Shown: piece by piece, positions 14,201 through 29,400 of the stretch | Layout: every line of letters begins with the position of its first letter | Numbering within the stretch: the stretch's first letter is position 1 | Assembly (NCBI GenBank): GCA_916610825.1 | Contig: OU744452.1 | Coordinates: forward strand, 12,752,110-12,816,109 | Direction: 5' to 3' | Origin: Haliclystus octoradiatus | Lineage: Eukaryota > Cnidaria > Staurozoa > Stauromedusae > Haliclystidae | Length of the DNA: 64,000 nt | The notes under the pieces: generated by a model | The model's input: only the letters and a program-made list of their open reading frames with translations | Databases searched by the model: none | What the model was told of the DNA's origin: nothing | Position numbers and translations under genes: made by a program

Positions 14201-17200
14201 CAAACTAATGAATCTGCAACAAAGTAGCGACGAAAAAATTGTGAGAAGATTGTTAAATAAGATTAAAATTGTGCATGCATAGCCTACCATCAAACAACTT
14301 CATCTCATACTTTGTCAATTGTTTTGTTTTCTCGTGTACGGAATTTATAAGACTCTTGTATAGGCCTAAAATTGATTCAAAAACATTTGCGAATCGCTTG
14401 TTTACTTTTTGAAATTTGCAAGGGAACTCACCAGCGTTCACTATGAGAAAATGGTGAACGATTGACCAACCAATCAAAATGCAGATCAACAAATAGTAGG
14501 CCTACCCTAGTCAGTTTCGACTAATCAAGGACGTTCATGGATTCATTTTGTTCCATTTTCATACTGAAGATACTTTTACGTTGTCCGTGGCTTCTTTGTC
14601 ATGAACTATTTGTTAAAACTCATTTAATGCAAACAGAAACTATGTGAGATGTCTGTTGTTGAACACTCTATGCATTGCTGATGAGCCACACTTGTCATTG
14701 GTGTGCAGCAGCTGGTAGGCATTTTCCCTATGAAAAAAGTTCATGGGTTTATGAAATGTTTGTGACTGTTCCTGAACTGTTAATGAACCCACAAAAAATG
14801 TTCATGGATTTCATGAACGTATGGTTTTTTTCGCGGGGCTTAATACCAAGGCAGGCCTTAAAGGCTGGGATTCCACTACACTAAATAGCCATCAGAGCAT
14901 AGTGATGTCAATAGCGTTTAGGCATTCAGATTACACTATCCCCTGCGAAAACGAGTTCATGAACGTGGAATTGCCTAAAAGTTAAAGAACTGTTCAGGAA
15001 CAGTCTATGAACCCACAAAAAATGTTTATGAACTGTTCATGAACTCATGGATTTTTTTCGCAGGGGATTCCAAAGTACTACGGTATGGCAGAATTCACTA
15101 GTGGAGCAAGAATCAATCCGCTACGGACATTGATTGAAACAAGCCCAAAGGGAGCATCAACAAAGACACACAAAATAGTGAATGTGCAGAAAAAGATACA
15201 AGGCCAGAAATAAAGCAATAATGTTGAGAACATAAATATCTTTGTAGCCAAATAAAAACCAAAAGCCAATTGATTTCTTTCTGGGTTCCATAATGATCTA
15301 AATATAAAAATAAAACACCATTGAAACATTCAAGTAAGTGAAGTGGTCAAATAAATCATGCATTTGAAGCTTTCAATAGCTTCTCCACGTTTGCGCGAAA
15401 CAAAAATATAATACTGTAAACAAAAACAAAATATCAAAAGCTGTGAACTTGTAACTTCAAATAAAAAGCTGTGCAATAGGAAAGAGAAGAGCACATGCAA
15501 TTTCACTGAGCGATGATGATTGATCAGGGAGATCCACAGGAAGATGTGTTGTGAACAATAGCAGCGATGGCAGTAAAGTCACAAAGGCAGCAAAATGAAA
15601 ATATACATTTTGTTTCGATACGAAGAGTACAAAACGAAAATGAAATAGCAAGCCAAATAAAACACAGCTCATAACTCGATTGTTCGAATGATACTACTTT
15701 TGAACATTTTGATAGCGAATTGGGAGAGTTATCAGGGTACATACATTTGAAGCTACTCTCTTTTGTATGTTGAGATGGGGCAAATCTAACATAAACCAGC
15801 TCATTGAATGCGTTCTCTCATTGACTTTGCGATCGAAAATGTGTGAAAAAAGATTTGATTTCATTTGATAGTTAATAATAATAACAATAATTTTGGATGT
15901 GTAATCCATGGTAATTTTGAAAAGTGTACGGCTCCGGATCTGAAACATAGCACTTTACTGCCAATTTTTTGATGAAAAACTATATCTTTTGGAATCACAT
16001 AAAATGACAACTTTAAATAGTTGTGAGTTATTCTTCTTCTTCTTATTGTCCTTTGTATTTATTACACCCAGGAATATCAGTCATATTAAATATCAAATTC
16101 TACCTGATTTCACAAAACATTGATCAATTCAAAAATCCAACAAACTATTTACATGTTTTATAATATGTTCACTGCTGACATCTTGTGTGTTCTTGTCTGT
16201 CAGAGACAATCAATCCATCCCATCATGCACTATTTCAGGTTTTCTTTTTATAATTATCTCTTTTTAAAATTTCTCTCTTCAATTCAACAGTAATTGTTTA
16301 TGCAATACACAGAGCTATCAATTAACACTCCTGTCTTTGTTCTGTTTCCAAAACCAGAACATCAGACCAAAAACTTCCAAAATTGGTTTCCAAAATTGTA
16401 AAGACAATTCTGAAGTATTGTTCTCAACAGTTCTGAAATGTGATATGTTTTGAACTAAATGATGGTATGAACTTCAAAAAAACAAATGCTTGCAGTAAAA
16501 AACTAATAATTGAATTTTTTTCTTATTTTTTTCTGGTCATTCACTAACCAGGTTGCAATTTGACAAACTGATTTAACAAGACTGACAAGCAAGCCATCTC
16601 TGCAAATTTTGGTTGAACATGCACAATAATTGTATATAATAAGATACGGAGCTTATGTTACATGCGTGCGCAGGTGGACCCAACACACACCTATCAGTTT
16701 GACAAATCGCAACTAGATTCTCAGGATCTCTCATTTTATGAGTTATGACAACAGCTTGAACAATCAAAAGATATAAATGTATTTTTGTCATCTTATCTGA
16801 CAGCTCACGGTGCATTGTTTACGAGATCCACATTTGAACATATATTATATTTTTCATAACACTATTGCCTTACCGAAATGCTGTTCTAATAAATGAACCA
16901 AGAGCACAAAACATTATCAATGTGTAAAGCCACCATGTTGAAACTTCAAGTATAGTAGCAAATGCGAAGAAAAAGAATGTTGGCAAGAACAATAACAATT
17001 TCCGTCGAAATTCCTGTATAAAAATATAATTGTGTCGATTATTTAAAATTTGTCAAATTGTCAGTAGAGTATAGACTATCAGATCATTACTGTTTGTAGT
17101 ATAGAATTATTTACGATGTTGATTGGAACTGATCATGAGCAGTGTCTGACAAAAGATTTATCCATTCAGAATCTTAATAAATTTTCAACATTTTCTTCAT

Positions 17201-20200
17201 TTTAAAAGTATCCACTTTCTTCTGAACTTGCTCTAGCTTTCTGGAATCTAGGGTCCCAGGATCCCACTTTTGTCACACCCTGATTATGAGTCATAATATC
17301 CTTAAATGATGCACCGGAACCAGCTCCAGGTACCTTTAATTGAAATTAACGATATACATGCAAGAGGCACGGCACTAGTTCTGGTGCACTGTCCCTAAGA
17401 TTTTTAAAAAATTTTAATCAATTAAGAATATTATAGTAAAAAACAGGTGTATTTATCGTATTTCTTGATTTACAATAAAGTGAAACTGACATTCAGAGAA
17501 TCCTTGTGATTGGGATTGATTTTTTCTAGGGGAATATACTACTTGTAAATTACAGGATACATTGAAGTGATTTTACGGTATAATATTTTGAAAGATATGA
17601 TTGAGCTCTTTAATACAGAAACATCTGGCCAGCTGCAGCAAAATAATGTTCAAATAACATCTTTTCAGAATTTTAGAACCAACTAATCTCAATGTAGTTA
17701 CTAAAGTAAGTAAACCTATAAGTAAACCTATAAGTAAACCTGTAAAATTGTAAACAAGATAAATTTGCTATTTTTCTAAAATAGGATCAATGCATAGAAA
17801 ATCGAATATCAAAATTTTACGTTAACTTGTTGTACCCAGAGCCATCTATTTACAAGAGTTGGGACACTGATGCCATTTATGTTTTTTGGCCTGGACCTGA
17901 GCACGTTTTCAACAGCAGTGCGCATGTGCAAGAGAATGTTGTGTTTTTTTCAGCCATTTTGGAACTCTGTGAAATGGTTTGCGATTGTTTAACAAGAGTA
18001 ATATAACCATTTATGAGTTGTCTTTCTCCATATTTATTTGCTGGACTCTCAAAATTAGAATACAAATTTACTTCAATGTATACTATGTTATCGCTATCAT
18101 CAGCATATTGCTCAAGAGTAAATCAGATCAATGCTATTGGAATTGCTAAATGGACAAGGAGTTTGTAGAGTAAAAAGAGTATCTCTTACGCTCTTACGCT
18201 TATTCTTTGCAGTCAAAGACAACTTTTTCTAATTCTTGTCCCCAGTTGGAATAGTAAACAATACTTTTATTTCGATTACTATTGTGCCTATTAACACAAC
18301 AATTAATAATTTAATAGCCTATGTTTGTTTTCACTGATAAAAGTTGTATTTTTCCGCGCGCTTCGCTTAAAACAGGAAACCTGGTGCCAAAAGAACAAGA
18401 ACCCTGGTGCCGAAAGTACGAAAATGGCGTCCAAAAAATCACGTGAATGGCATCTGTCCAATAGGAGACGATAGCGGCACATGAAAGCGTGTCCCAACTC
18501 TTGTAAATAGATGGCTCTGGTTGTACCATGTGACTTGATTACTTTTCCAAGTTTTTTTTTCCGATAAATGGCTAAGAATTTTTTTGAGAAATAAGCATTT
18601 GGAAAAGTGAGAATTTCAAATCTTGAAAAACGGAGAATCATAGTTAAGTGACGTCATCCTGTAAAAAATTCTATCACGACGAGTGAGCGCGATAAGATCA
18701 CCGCAACTATCAAACATTCGTTCGCAAGATTTTGCCTAAGTATTTGATGTTGTCGCATTTACTTGCATCTCAAATTCATACATATAAGCAAGATAGACAG
18801 TAAGGCAATTAACCAACAAGAATGTGATGGTAGGCTGGTAGTTGCTGATCAAAACTGGACAAAATATTTTAAACTTTCCCTCCAACAACAATTTCAAAAA
18901 ATTGTTTTTGAATGTAAAGACCCCATACAGTGAAACCTGCATATAACAGAAAACTGCGATAGGGTAGATAAAAGGACCACTGTATCTGTATGCAGGTGAC
19001 CTTTACATACATGGTTTATTCAATAGAAAATACTATTTTAGACATTGCAAGAGTGACCATTAAAGACAAGTGGGCACTGTAAAGAGGTGACCCTTATAAC
19101 AGGTTTGACTTATGAAAAAAGATAGATACCTTATCAGCTGCAAACGGTAATCCTGATGCTAAATCAGCATTTCTGTAATATCTTGCATCTTGCAATTCTC
19201 TGTTGATGTATCCATTTTTTCGTGACGCCGATAAGATCAGAGGGGTTTGATCCTAAAAAACATCAAATCAAATTATTATGGAAATTTAAATAATGGAAAT
19301 AGGGGCAAATGACCATTCATTGCTTCGACCATCAATTGCAATCTCACCCTACCATACTATTAGAGACAGAACCATATATTGACAACAATTAATAGCCTAT
19401 GTTTGTTTTCATTCACTATAAAAGTTGTATCTTTTTGCTCACTCCACTTGAAATGAGAACCCTGTTTCCAACAGATCAAAAATGGCGTCCAAAAATCACA
19501 TGACTGGTAACTGTCCAATGGGAGATGATAGTGGCACATGAAAGCGTGTCCAAACTTGTAAATAGAAGGCTCTGATTAGGCATGCAAAAGAGTACAATAG
19601 TCCTGTACTTTAATGTCTTACAAATGATAGTTGGGCTTTTGATATTAGTGTATTACACGTCACAGCAATTAGCTCATCAGACTCAAATCAGTGATCCGTA
19701 TATTGTGAGGTAACTCTTACCTCCACATTGACACTGTCTAACGATGCACCAGCTTGTAATAATGGTTTTATAGCATTGGTATTACTTGATGCGATTGCCC
19801 AGTGCAATGCTAAAATAAGAGATTTACAATCAATGCTTTTGATAGAAATTGAACAGATAGCCATTAGTCAATGTAATAAAACATTATCAATAAACAGAAA
19901 CAGTTCTGTGTGCAGGGTCAGACAAAAGATTCAGCCTTCTAGAATCCTAGACACATTTCAATATTCTCTTCTGAATTGTTTTGTTCATGTTTGATCAATA
20001 AATCATTAAAATTATCAATTTCCTTCTGAATTTGCTCCAACCTTCCTGATTATAGAATTTCATGATTCCTACTTTTGTCGGACCCCGTATGTGTGTGTAG
20101 GGCTTTTGTTCATTCTTGGGATATCTTCAACTTGTGAAATTTTGATTTTTTATCTTCAAAAAACCTGGTATAGCGCTCATCTATCCATCTATCAATATAG

Positions 20201-20366
20201 TCCTCACTTTAGTGATGCTTTAAGGCCAGTTATCTAACAATTTATAATAATAATAATGTAATTTTCAACACTCGCTTTACAATTTGAAGGCCGGAATCAA
20301 ATGCTTACAGACAATAGGATTATAACTACTAATGGTTGAGTGACGCTCTGGTGTGACCATAAAGAG

Positions 20367-20412
<46 letters not shown>

Positions 20413-23400
20413 TTATTCAGAAACCTTCAAGTTATACATAACTTTTTTTCAAAGGACTGATTAGGCTATACAATACAACATACATATATATAAGCAGGAA
20501 ATAAAACATTAACAAAGATAAGGCGTAAATTTTAGTATTTACAAAAATAAAAAATAGAGTTACTTAAATAAAGTTTTATCATTTCATCATATGGTTCTTG
20601 AGCAGACATTTAAAACCGGTCCTTTTTGAGACTTCCTTCATAGCAAACGGCAGATCATTCCATTTGTGAGCACCAGCGTATTGATATGAATGGCGATGGC
20701 TCGACTTGATGTAGATGTCATTATGGGAATGGGATCGAGTGCTAGTGGTATTTGGACGTTTGAAAAAATTGGAGAGCAGAGGAGGAGCGAGGTTAAATTT
20801 AATTTTATGGGTGATCATTAGTTGGTGCGATGTTATTCTGTCTCTGATTGAGAGCCAACCAAGTCGACTTCTCATTTCAGAGACAGGAGTGTGATAGTCA
20901 CAACTAAGAACTGCTCTCATCCCTCTGTTTTGTAATCTCTGGAGGCAATCAAGATGTTGCTGTTTGCAATCCCCCCATACGACAGCACAGTAATCAAAAT
21001 GAGGCAAAACATTTGAATTATAAACTAAGGAGGCTGTGTGTTTGGGTATATAGCGTCGAATGTATTTCAATACACCAATGCCTCTATTTATCTTGCTAGT
21101 CATGGCATTGATATGGTCTTCAAATGATATGCACTGATCAATTTTTACACCTAGATATTTTAGAAGGGTTACATTATCAATATACTCATTATTCACAGTT
21201 ATATTAAAGTTTGTGAGCTTTGCTTTTTTAGATTTGGTTTAGAACCTATGGCCATACAGTTAGTTTTAGATACATTTAAACTCAATATATTTGAACATAG
21301 CCAAGTATATATATTATTTAAATCATTTGTTAGTTGTTTTTCAATTTCTGTTATATCTTTATTGGCAACATATAAAAGAGTGTCATCAGCATAAAGATTT
21401 ATTTTACAATTTTTTACAGTATCACAAATGTCGTTTATATAAATTAAAATGAGAAGCGGTCCAACCGGAATCAAATGCTTACAGACAATAGGATTATGAC
21501 CACTCATGGTTGAGTGACGCTCTGGTGTGACCATAAAGAGTATGTTTACAAGCGAAGATTTTGCAATATAAAACGAAACAAAGAATCAAAGCAAAACATT
21601 TATCTAAACAAAGTTATCATTTTGTGGTCAGTGCAATGTTAACTGGAGGTGTATCTGCTAGTCATAATTTTCAGACTCAGAATGCCAAACATGTCCTAAT
21701 AGAATCATTTTCTGCTCTGGGTTCCGAAAATGTAAGAAAACTAGACTCTAACTATATTAACTCCAAAATATTTCAGACAAACTCATGCAAAATTCAGAAA
21801 ATTGAAACAATTTTATCAACCCAAACTTTAGCAAACATAAAAACGAACAGAATCAGAAAATAAATTGGTATAATAACGAATGCCTCTACACTGGAATATT
21901 TAAATACAATTTCCAATTGTGTAGTGTTGTTTAGTAGGAAATTGCAACTGGAATGTATCCTTCTTAGACCCTGACTCCTGCTTCAGTCTGGTAGGGCAGT
22001 CATTCCAATCTGGCTTTTTCAAATATGGATAATCATGCTGGAGTCAAAGTTTGACATCTGCCCCTTTACACTTCTGCTGTTAAATGTATTTGCCAAATTA
22101 CAGCTTTGCCAAAGTGTCTGCTTGGGGTAAAACTAATTTTGATTGTCTTACAAGAAAAATTGTTTCTATTGAAAAAAAAAACTATCATCGATAATACAAA
22201 AGGATACCTTGGGAATCTATAATGTTTTACTAAATTAAGTCTCATTTTCCATGTTATTGGTCATATTGTAAATATCGCCAGTGAGTTATGGATTAATACA
22301 CTCAATAGTCAATACCCTATTAGTACACTATGAACATGTTAACAATAATTGAGCAACAACATGTAATAGTTTTTGTTTGTTTGAAAGTACAGTATGTTAT
22401 ACTTGCTACTACGGTAATACAAATTATACTTATTTTCAAAACGGTCAACTTAGATTTGCAAGATTTATAATTTATATTTGCTTTAAATATCAACCAGTCC
22501 TTAAGACAATTTACACAGTCTTAAATGCTCTGTCATTTCAAGAAGGGGACGCATTAAAGCATGGGTATATTGACTTGGTCTGTAACACATAAAAGGGACA
22601 AATTATTCTTATGAAGTGACCACACAACACAGTGACTTATAAGCATGGACAAACACATTGATACAGAATAATTTTTACTTTCAATTTACCTGTGTTCTTA
22701 TGAACAGTATCAGTCATATTTACAGATGCACCAAACGTCAAAACAATACGAATAGAATCCAATCTAAAAACAAAAGTAACTAATCATAGAGCTTTCATGG
22801 AACAGTAGAAAGATAAACAAAATCAGAGCATTTGTCCAAGTTATTTTGATAAGATACTCAAAGATTGAGGTGTAAATTAAGAAAATTATATTCTCGATTA
22901 ATACTACAGAATATTAGTTTGGACATTATGGACATTACGTAGTATGCTTGACATAGTTACTAATAGTTGACTTAATCTTGATAGAAAACTTGATTGCAAA
23001 CAGAAGTTACAACATAAAGCATGGTACGTAATAACACAGCTACTACAATCAGTACAGAACACATTTAAAATATTAGCTTTCTTCATTTTGATGCAGGAAT
23101 GATGGTTCAAATATCATCCAGGACCACCCCATGCTGCGTACACCATCTCAACACGACAAGATGTAAAAAAAAATGTGCTCTACACTCATAGTTGTTTATA
23201 TCATTTTAAACATTACACAATTATTCCAAAAGCATAATATCATATATTCCAGCCCACCGATGGGTTTAATCATCTATAATTGGTAGCAAGGGCCAACTGA
23301 TCAAAACAAGTCATTAGCTCAGCTCATATTACATGGATTTTCATACACAAACAGTTCTACAACTTCATTAAAAGATACAAAATTTCATTAATTCTAGACT

Positions 23401-26400
23401 ATACGAGTGCATAATTTAGGCCTAGTTCATTAACTTTTTTTCAAAGCTTAATTAAAGGTAACAGTGTATTTGAATACATTTCTTGTGATTGTTTTATGTC
23501 AATGTTATTAGCTGTACATACATTATTATACAAATATTAAACACTTTTCTGTATAATATGGGTTATATAAACATGAATGTTGTGTCATGTGGCACAAGGA
23601 ACGCATTAGGAAATCACAAGCTGCCACGGAGAGAGATTTTCTGAAGCCTTTTGAGTACCCCATAGCAATCAGAGTGTTTAATACTTGATTTATATAATAG
23701 AAATATCTTATACGCTTTCAACAAATCCTTCCCCGTGCTGTATAATCACGGGTATTGATCATTATTGCCTTAAATTGTCACAAGTATCGATCAGTATTGG
23801 TCGCAAATTATCACACGTATACCATGCGTCGTATAGTTCAATATTAGAGTTTAGGGTTTACGTTTGTCATAGCAGAATCGTGACATTCAAATCAATTTCG
23901 AGTCACAAACTGGTGAGTGGCGTTTTATTGACAGTGTTTCAATATTAGGATTTCGAAGAAAGATTCAATTGTTCTTTACTATAAATACACACAGTGAATG
24001 TTAAAAATTTATAAGATAACTTACCCAAAACTTCTATAAGCGCACCACATCAGTGGAGTCATTCCATTCCGATCTACTAAATCAATATCCTATAGAAATG
24101 AAAAATAGAGCAAGTAGCTTGGCAGGGTACAAAATAGCATTAATGTATAACATATATGGAATGAAAAAGATTATGTCTTTAGCAGTACTTTGTATCAGCT
24201 GAACTTCTAAATTGATATTTTATCTGTTAGGATGAACCATAGTCATTTATTCTTAAGACAGCAGAATTGTTATAGGTCATTAAAAATCTCATTTCTAAGA
24301 TGCACAAAAAAATTTTCACAGCTTTTCTCATCAGCTTGAAAATGTTATTACCTATTTTCATGCAAACATCCATGCAGGGTCCAATAAAAGGGATTCTGGG
24401 ATCAATTCAGAAGAAAACGTTGAAAGTGTTTCAAGGTTTAGAAACCTTTGCTGGTCACTGCACAAATAAAAGGCATCCATCAGCTGTGAGCATACTGCTA
24501 AAGGTAGGCAGCATTCCATATGCAATGCGGAGAACACAGACTCCAAATAAACATGCATTCTTAGTTTGCACAACAAGATATTCGTACAAACACCTTTCTG
24601 TACAAGTTTTTTTTTCATTCAATATATTAAATACACAGGAATTTGAAATTAAGCTAATGATATATTGGTCATAGCCTATCTATCTTGTATTACAATATTC
24701 ATGCTATATTCTACATACCATTCCTTTAGCAAGCAAATATGCAACAACCGTATGATGACCAAATTGACAAGCCAGATGCAATGCATTACACCCTAAAATA
24801 GAGTTATATGATACACAAAATTACAGAAATTACAGAAATTAAGATGAATTTCTACGCTATCAATAAGACATATAATAAACACTGAAATATGCAATTACTG
24901 TGGCTTATTTTATTGTAGTGGATTTCAATGGGAAAAGGCAATAATTAGAATTCATAAGGTTGGAAATATTCTGAAATCAGCTAAAAGCCTGACAATTCCA
25001 AAGACCCAATAGCCAAAGAGAAGTGAATACAAACCACTAACCTTCCAAATCTTGTAAACAAGGGTCAGAATTATGCTTGATTAGTAAAACCGTAGTAGCA
25101 AGATGTCCTTGTCTAAAACAAACAATACATGAAATGGATCAAAAAGAGCTATTTGACTATACAAGACTTTCCACCAAAGAAACAATATTTTACAGGCATA
25201 CAGGCATTAATAATTTCAAATTCTGTAATTACTTATGAATCAGCAAACTTATATGAAATTTCTAGCCATTGCATAGAACAGAAAAAATAATGACAATAAC
25301 AGTTTCTTTTGCAAAAAACAGCATTTTTTACTCTTTTTTAATTACAATTAGTCATGATTACGATTTAATCGATGAAATACTATTGCTATGGTTTCAGCTG
25401 ACATCTTTTGTCAAGGGTGTTTGTTCATAACATATTATAAGATGAAATTTAGATGCTTGCATTTATAGTCAATCTTTGTTCATAGCCCTCCTCAAATGAC
25501 CCATCTTGTTTACTATCTCTACATTAATAGAATAAAATTGAATTCTAGTTCCCACCATTCGTATATAGTTAGCTATTGAGACAGAACCGCCCCACTGAAG
25601 GCTCCCATGCCACTCTTCTATTTCTAGAGGAGTGGCTCTTTTCGGCAAAAGTAATGATTGTAAATGCTATTTACCGATCTAAGCCACTACACTGCAAGTC
25701 AATTTTAACAGATTTCATGGCAGATGGGCCCCAATTGTCAATGTGCAATAATGCGCTGCAGCTACTCACATTGCAATATTCTCTGGACCATTCCACCATC
25801 AGAGGATGGCATTTATTTGATGTTTTAGATAAAGTCGAAGTTGACATCAAGAAGATTTTGACCCCAATAGATCAAATCTGAAGTCCGGTTGCCCTGCCAT
25901 CTAAGCAAATCCTCCCCCTCAACTGTCGGTAACGGCTGACCATTCTATTGCACCTAATATGCCACATTGCTTAATGCCTACTTTTACGATTCGTTATAGG
26001 GGGGAGCAGGGTATTCATTTCAGTTGCATAATCACACAAAGTATATTTTCAAGAATAATATGGACTAAAAAATATACTGAAACCTTCTCAATTAACCAGA
26101 AAATGTTTTTAATCCTTCCTATTTTTCTATTTGCCTTATGTACGATTGTACATGCACACAACAAACAAACAAGTGTTATATGTTATAATGTTATTATAAG
26201 TATCCATAAAGAGCGTTATTGTTGTACCTGACAGCCCAATGAAGTGCAGTTGCATTCAAATTTCCACCTCTTTGATCAACATTTGCTCCTTTTAATAGCA
26301 AATACCTTCAGACAGGGAAACAAAAACAAGAATAGCAAAGTCAACAATAAATTATTAAAATCAACAAAGGGGATACTGTTCTGTTGCAATATACATCACA

Positions 26401-29400
26401 ATTATTGAGCCTAATCAAAATATTATACAATCACAAACTCTTTGTAACGTCAACTTTTATAACGAATTACTGTTTATAGCCTACTCAATTCAACTAGTGT
26501 TCCTGGTGAAATTTGATACCCTCATTGATGTGCATAAGTGATGGTGAAAATCATGAACCGAAGAATGTGTTAATATATAAGTATAGCAGCCAGGGTTCGA
26601 CACTTTTACCTTCAGCAAACCTAAACTTTTAAGATAAACGTTTGAGTGATTTTATTGACACAAAAACGTGAAATCGAATATTTATTTTTCATATTTTTCC
26701 AATTATTTTAGCTTAGCCTACTATCACGCATTTGCCTTTTCCTCCTAAATTTTCCTAGCATTCTGCAGACCAGGTTTTCAAGTTTCAAGACTTTGTTGGA
26801 CCCTAATAACGCCACATCGTCCATAGACTACTTTTTGAACGTACGGATGCAGTTATAAATAGTTTCTAATATATCTTACAGGTGAGATTTTTAATGATGT
26901 AGAGTAGGTCTAAACATTTAAGATTTGTAGATATCCAAACGGATTTGGATAGAACCTTTATTTTATTCGTACATGTTGTTGTTGAGTTTTTATACAGCGC
27001 AACTCTTTCCCCTTCAAAATTGACCTCAAACATGGCATTTTGGAGATTCTCGTTTCAATTACTACACGCGAAAAAATGTTGGAATCGTCTCACTCTTTTT
27101 TCATTAAACATTTAACTGTTCATCTCGATCCTGCTAGCTACTTTTGTTATAGTATAACATATTCCAAGAAGAGCAATATACCTTCAAAGTTGTAACGTTT
27201 TTTTTTAAATTATTTAGCACTTACTTATCACATCATCAGGATTATCGTATCGCTACACAGCGCTGCTGGAAGCCCAAGGTTTTTCGTCTCAAAATTCATC
27301 TCAAAATTATTTCTGTCATGTTAATCCCAAAATCCAGTATTGTTGCGTAGCAACAAGAAAATCCTGATGATGTGATAAGTATGTGCTAGAAAGTGTTCAA
27401 ACAAAAAGTTCCAACTTTGAAGGTATATTGCTCTTTTGGAATATGTTATACTATAAGAAAAGTAGCCAGCAGGATCGGGATGAACAATTCAACATTTAAT
27501 GAACAAAAAGTAGAACGATTCCGATACTTTTTTTGTGTGTAGCAGTTAAAACGTAGAATATTGGCTAAAAACCACGGTCAAACTCTCTTGTGGAAATAAA
27601 AATGTTCCTTTTTTAATTTTAAAAAGTGGGACACGAGAATCACCAAAATGCAATGTTTACGGTAAATTTTGACGGGAAAAGAGTCGTGCCGTGTAAAAAC
27701 TCAACAACAACATGTACAAATAGGAAAATAAGTTCTATCCAAATCCGTTGCTTAAAAAAAGGTGAGATATACACTTTAAAGTAATTTAGCGTTTACGAAA
27801 AAATAATGTTAAACAAATAGTTCATACTTTCCGTGAACTATGCTCTGATAGCACCACGAGAGGCACGTAAAGAGAAAACGAGAAGGCATCAGAAAATTAC
27901 GAGCCGCCTCGGCGAGTAATTTTCGCCTTCGAGTTTTCTCCTGAAGTGTCTCGAGTGGTGCTATCAGAGCATAGTTCACGGAAAGTATGAACTATTTGGT
28001 TTAGAACATAGCCAACCCCGATTTGTGAATGTTTTGTACGTTTTTTCAGAGCATTTTCTGATCTTTACAATCCATGATCAAGTATGCAATCCTCCTATTT
28101 TCGTGACGTCACCGGAAGAAGGCTGAGTCGAGAGCTTTACACTTGTCTTTTTTAAATCAACTAAAAGCTGCGAGGAAAAATTGATATCGGGAAATTTATA
28201 TTTCTCTTCTTGAAATTAAAAGAATGGATGTGTAACATCGTTTTCTTACATAGTCATGGATTCTTATATTTAAAAAATATTTTCTATGTTCTTATGTGTG
28301 TTATTCATTATGGAAAACTGACTGGAAAAACTTGAAAAGGAAAGAAAATGTTTCTTACCTATAATTTGAAGGATTTCGTAAAAAGCCGTCAACGTGAAGA
28401 AAGAAATGAAACTAAGAAAGATTTATTGACTAAATGTTTGCTAATTGCCTATTTAAAAGAGCAGATGAATTTTTGATAACTTTTTAGCGAACTGATTATC
28501 TAATGTTGCTAACTTTCATTTGGAGAAATGGTTTAATTTATATTGAAATTTTAGCGGTTGAATTTGTTTGGTTTTGATAGCTTATCGAAAGCTTTCCTTT
28601 CTATGCCAGTTAGTGCTTATACTTATATCTAGGAACTTGAAAAAACTGGCCATAAAAGGACGAGGGAATGTATTAATTAAATGAAGTTATGTTATGTTTT
28701 TACAATTATCAATACTGTAAAAGTTAGGCAAATTGTTTTTGAATTGTTAATTTGTGCAAAATATTTCTATACATTTTAAACATGTTTGTTTACTAGCTTA
28801 CATATTTCACCCAGAGCCATTTGATTCATTTTGAACAACTGAGGCACTGCATGAAACAGTAACTCAATGAAATTGTATATGACTCTACAAATATTCACTG
28901 TATTTGCTTTTTACTTTTTATTACTTGCCAGTTTATAATGCCATATTTTAATAATTATCGGTTGTTTGGTAATTTCATAAATTTCTTGAAATCGACGGGG
29001 TCAAGCTCGGCTATGGTGAAATGGCGTTATTGGCGTTAACCAATCAAATTGCAAGAATAAATCGTAGCAGATCCTCGATATGTTCTAATCATGAATAGTT
29101 CATGAACTCATGAACTGTTTCTCGCAGGGCTATACCTGACAGATGTCAAAGTAAAATAATTTTGTTTGGTATTACAATACATATGGCAATATTCATTTAT
29201 TATACATTTTGGCGCAATCGTTAGTGAAAATGAGAATTTGGAACCAGAAAACAAGGGGGAGGGTTATTACACAGAACATACAATTGTCAAAATAATTCAT
29301 TCTGTGACACATGCTTCTGTAAACTATCCTCTTTCAGTCGAGAAATAGCATGAAATAGAGAGAGAGAGAGAGAGAGAGAGTACAATTTACCTTACGACTT

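Noticed and set aside
14675-14884. Plus-strand frame starting [14 protein letters not shown]
   Set aside because: It overlaps the GTTCATGAAC-rich dispersed repeat and has no support.
18736-18942. Hydrophobic minus-strand frame in ZDHHC17 intron 10
   Set aside because: It does not align with ZDHHC17. Exons 10 and 11 join directly in phase without it.
20367-20411. Free-standing (ATC)n microsatellite
   Set aside because: It is the 3' tail of the LINE on the minus strand and sits exactly at the boundary with the flanking repeat.
25576-25881. 101-codon plus-strand frame in ZDHHC17 intron 4
   Set aside because: No recognised motif or splice context. It may be a decayed repeat, and I cannot support it as a gene.
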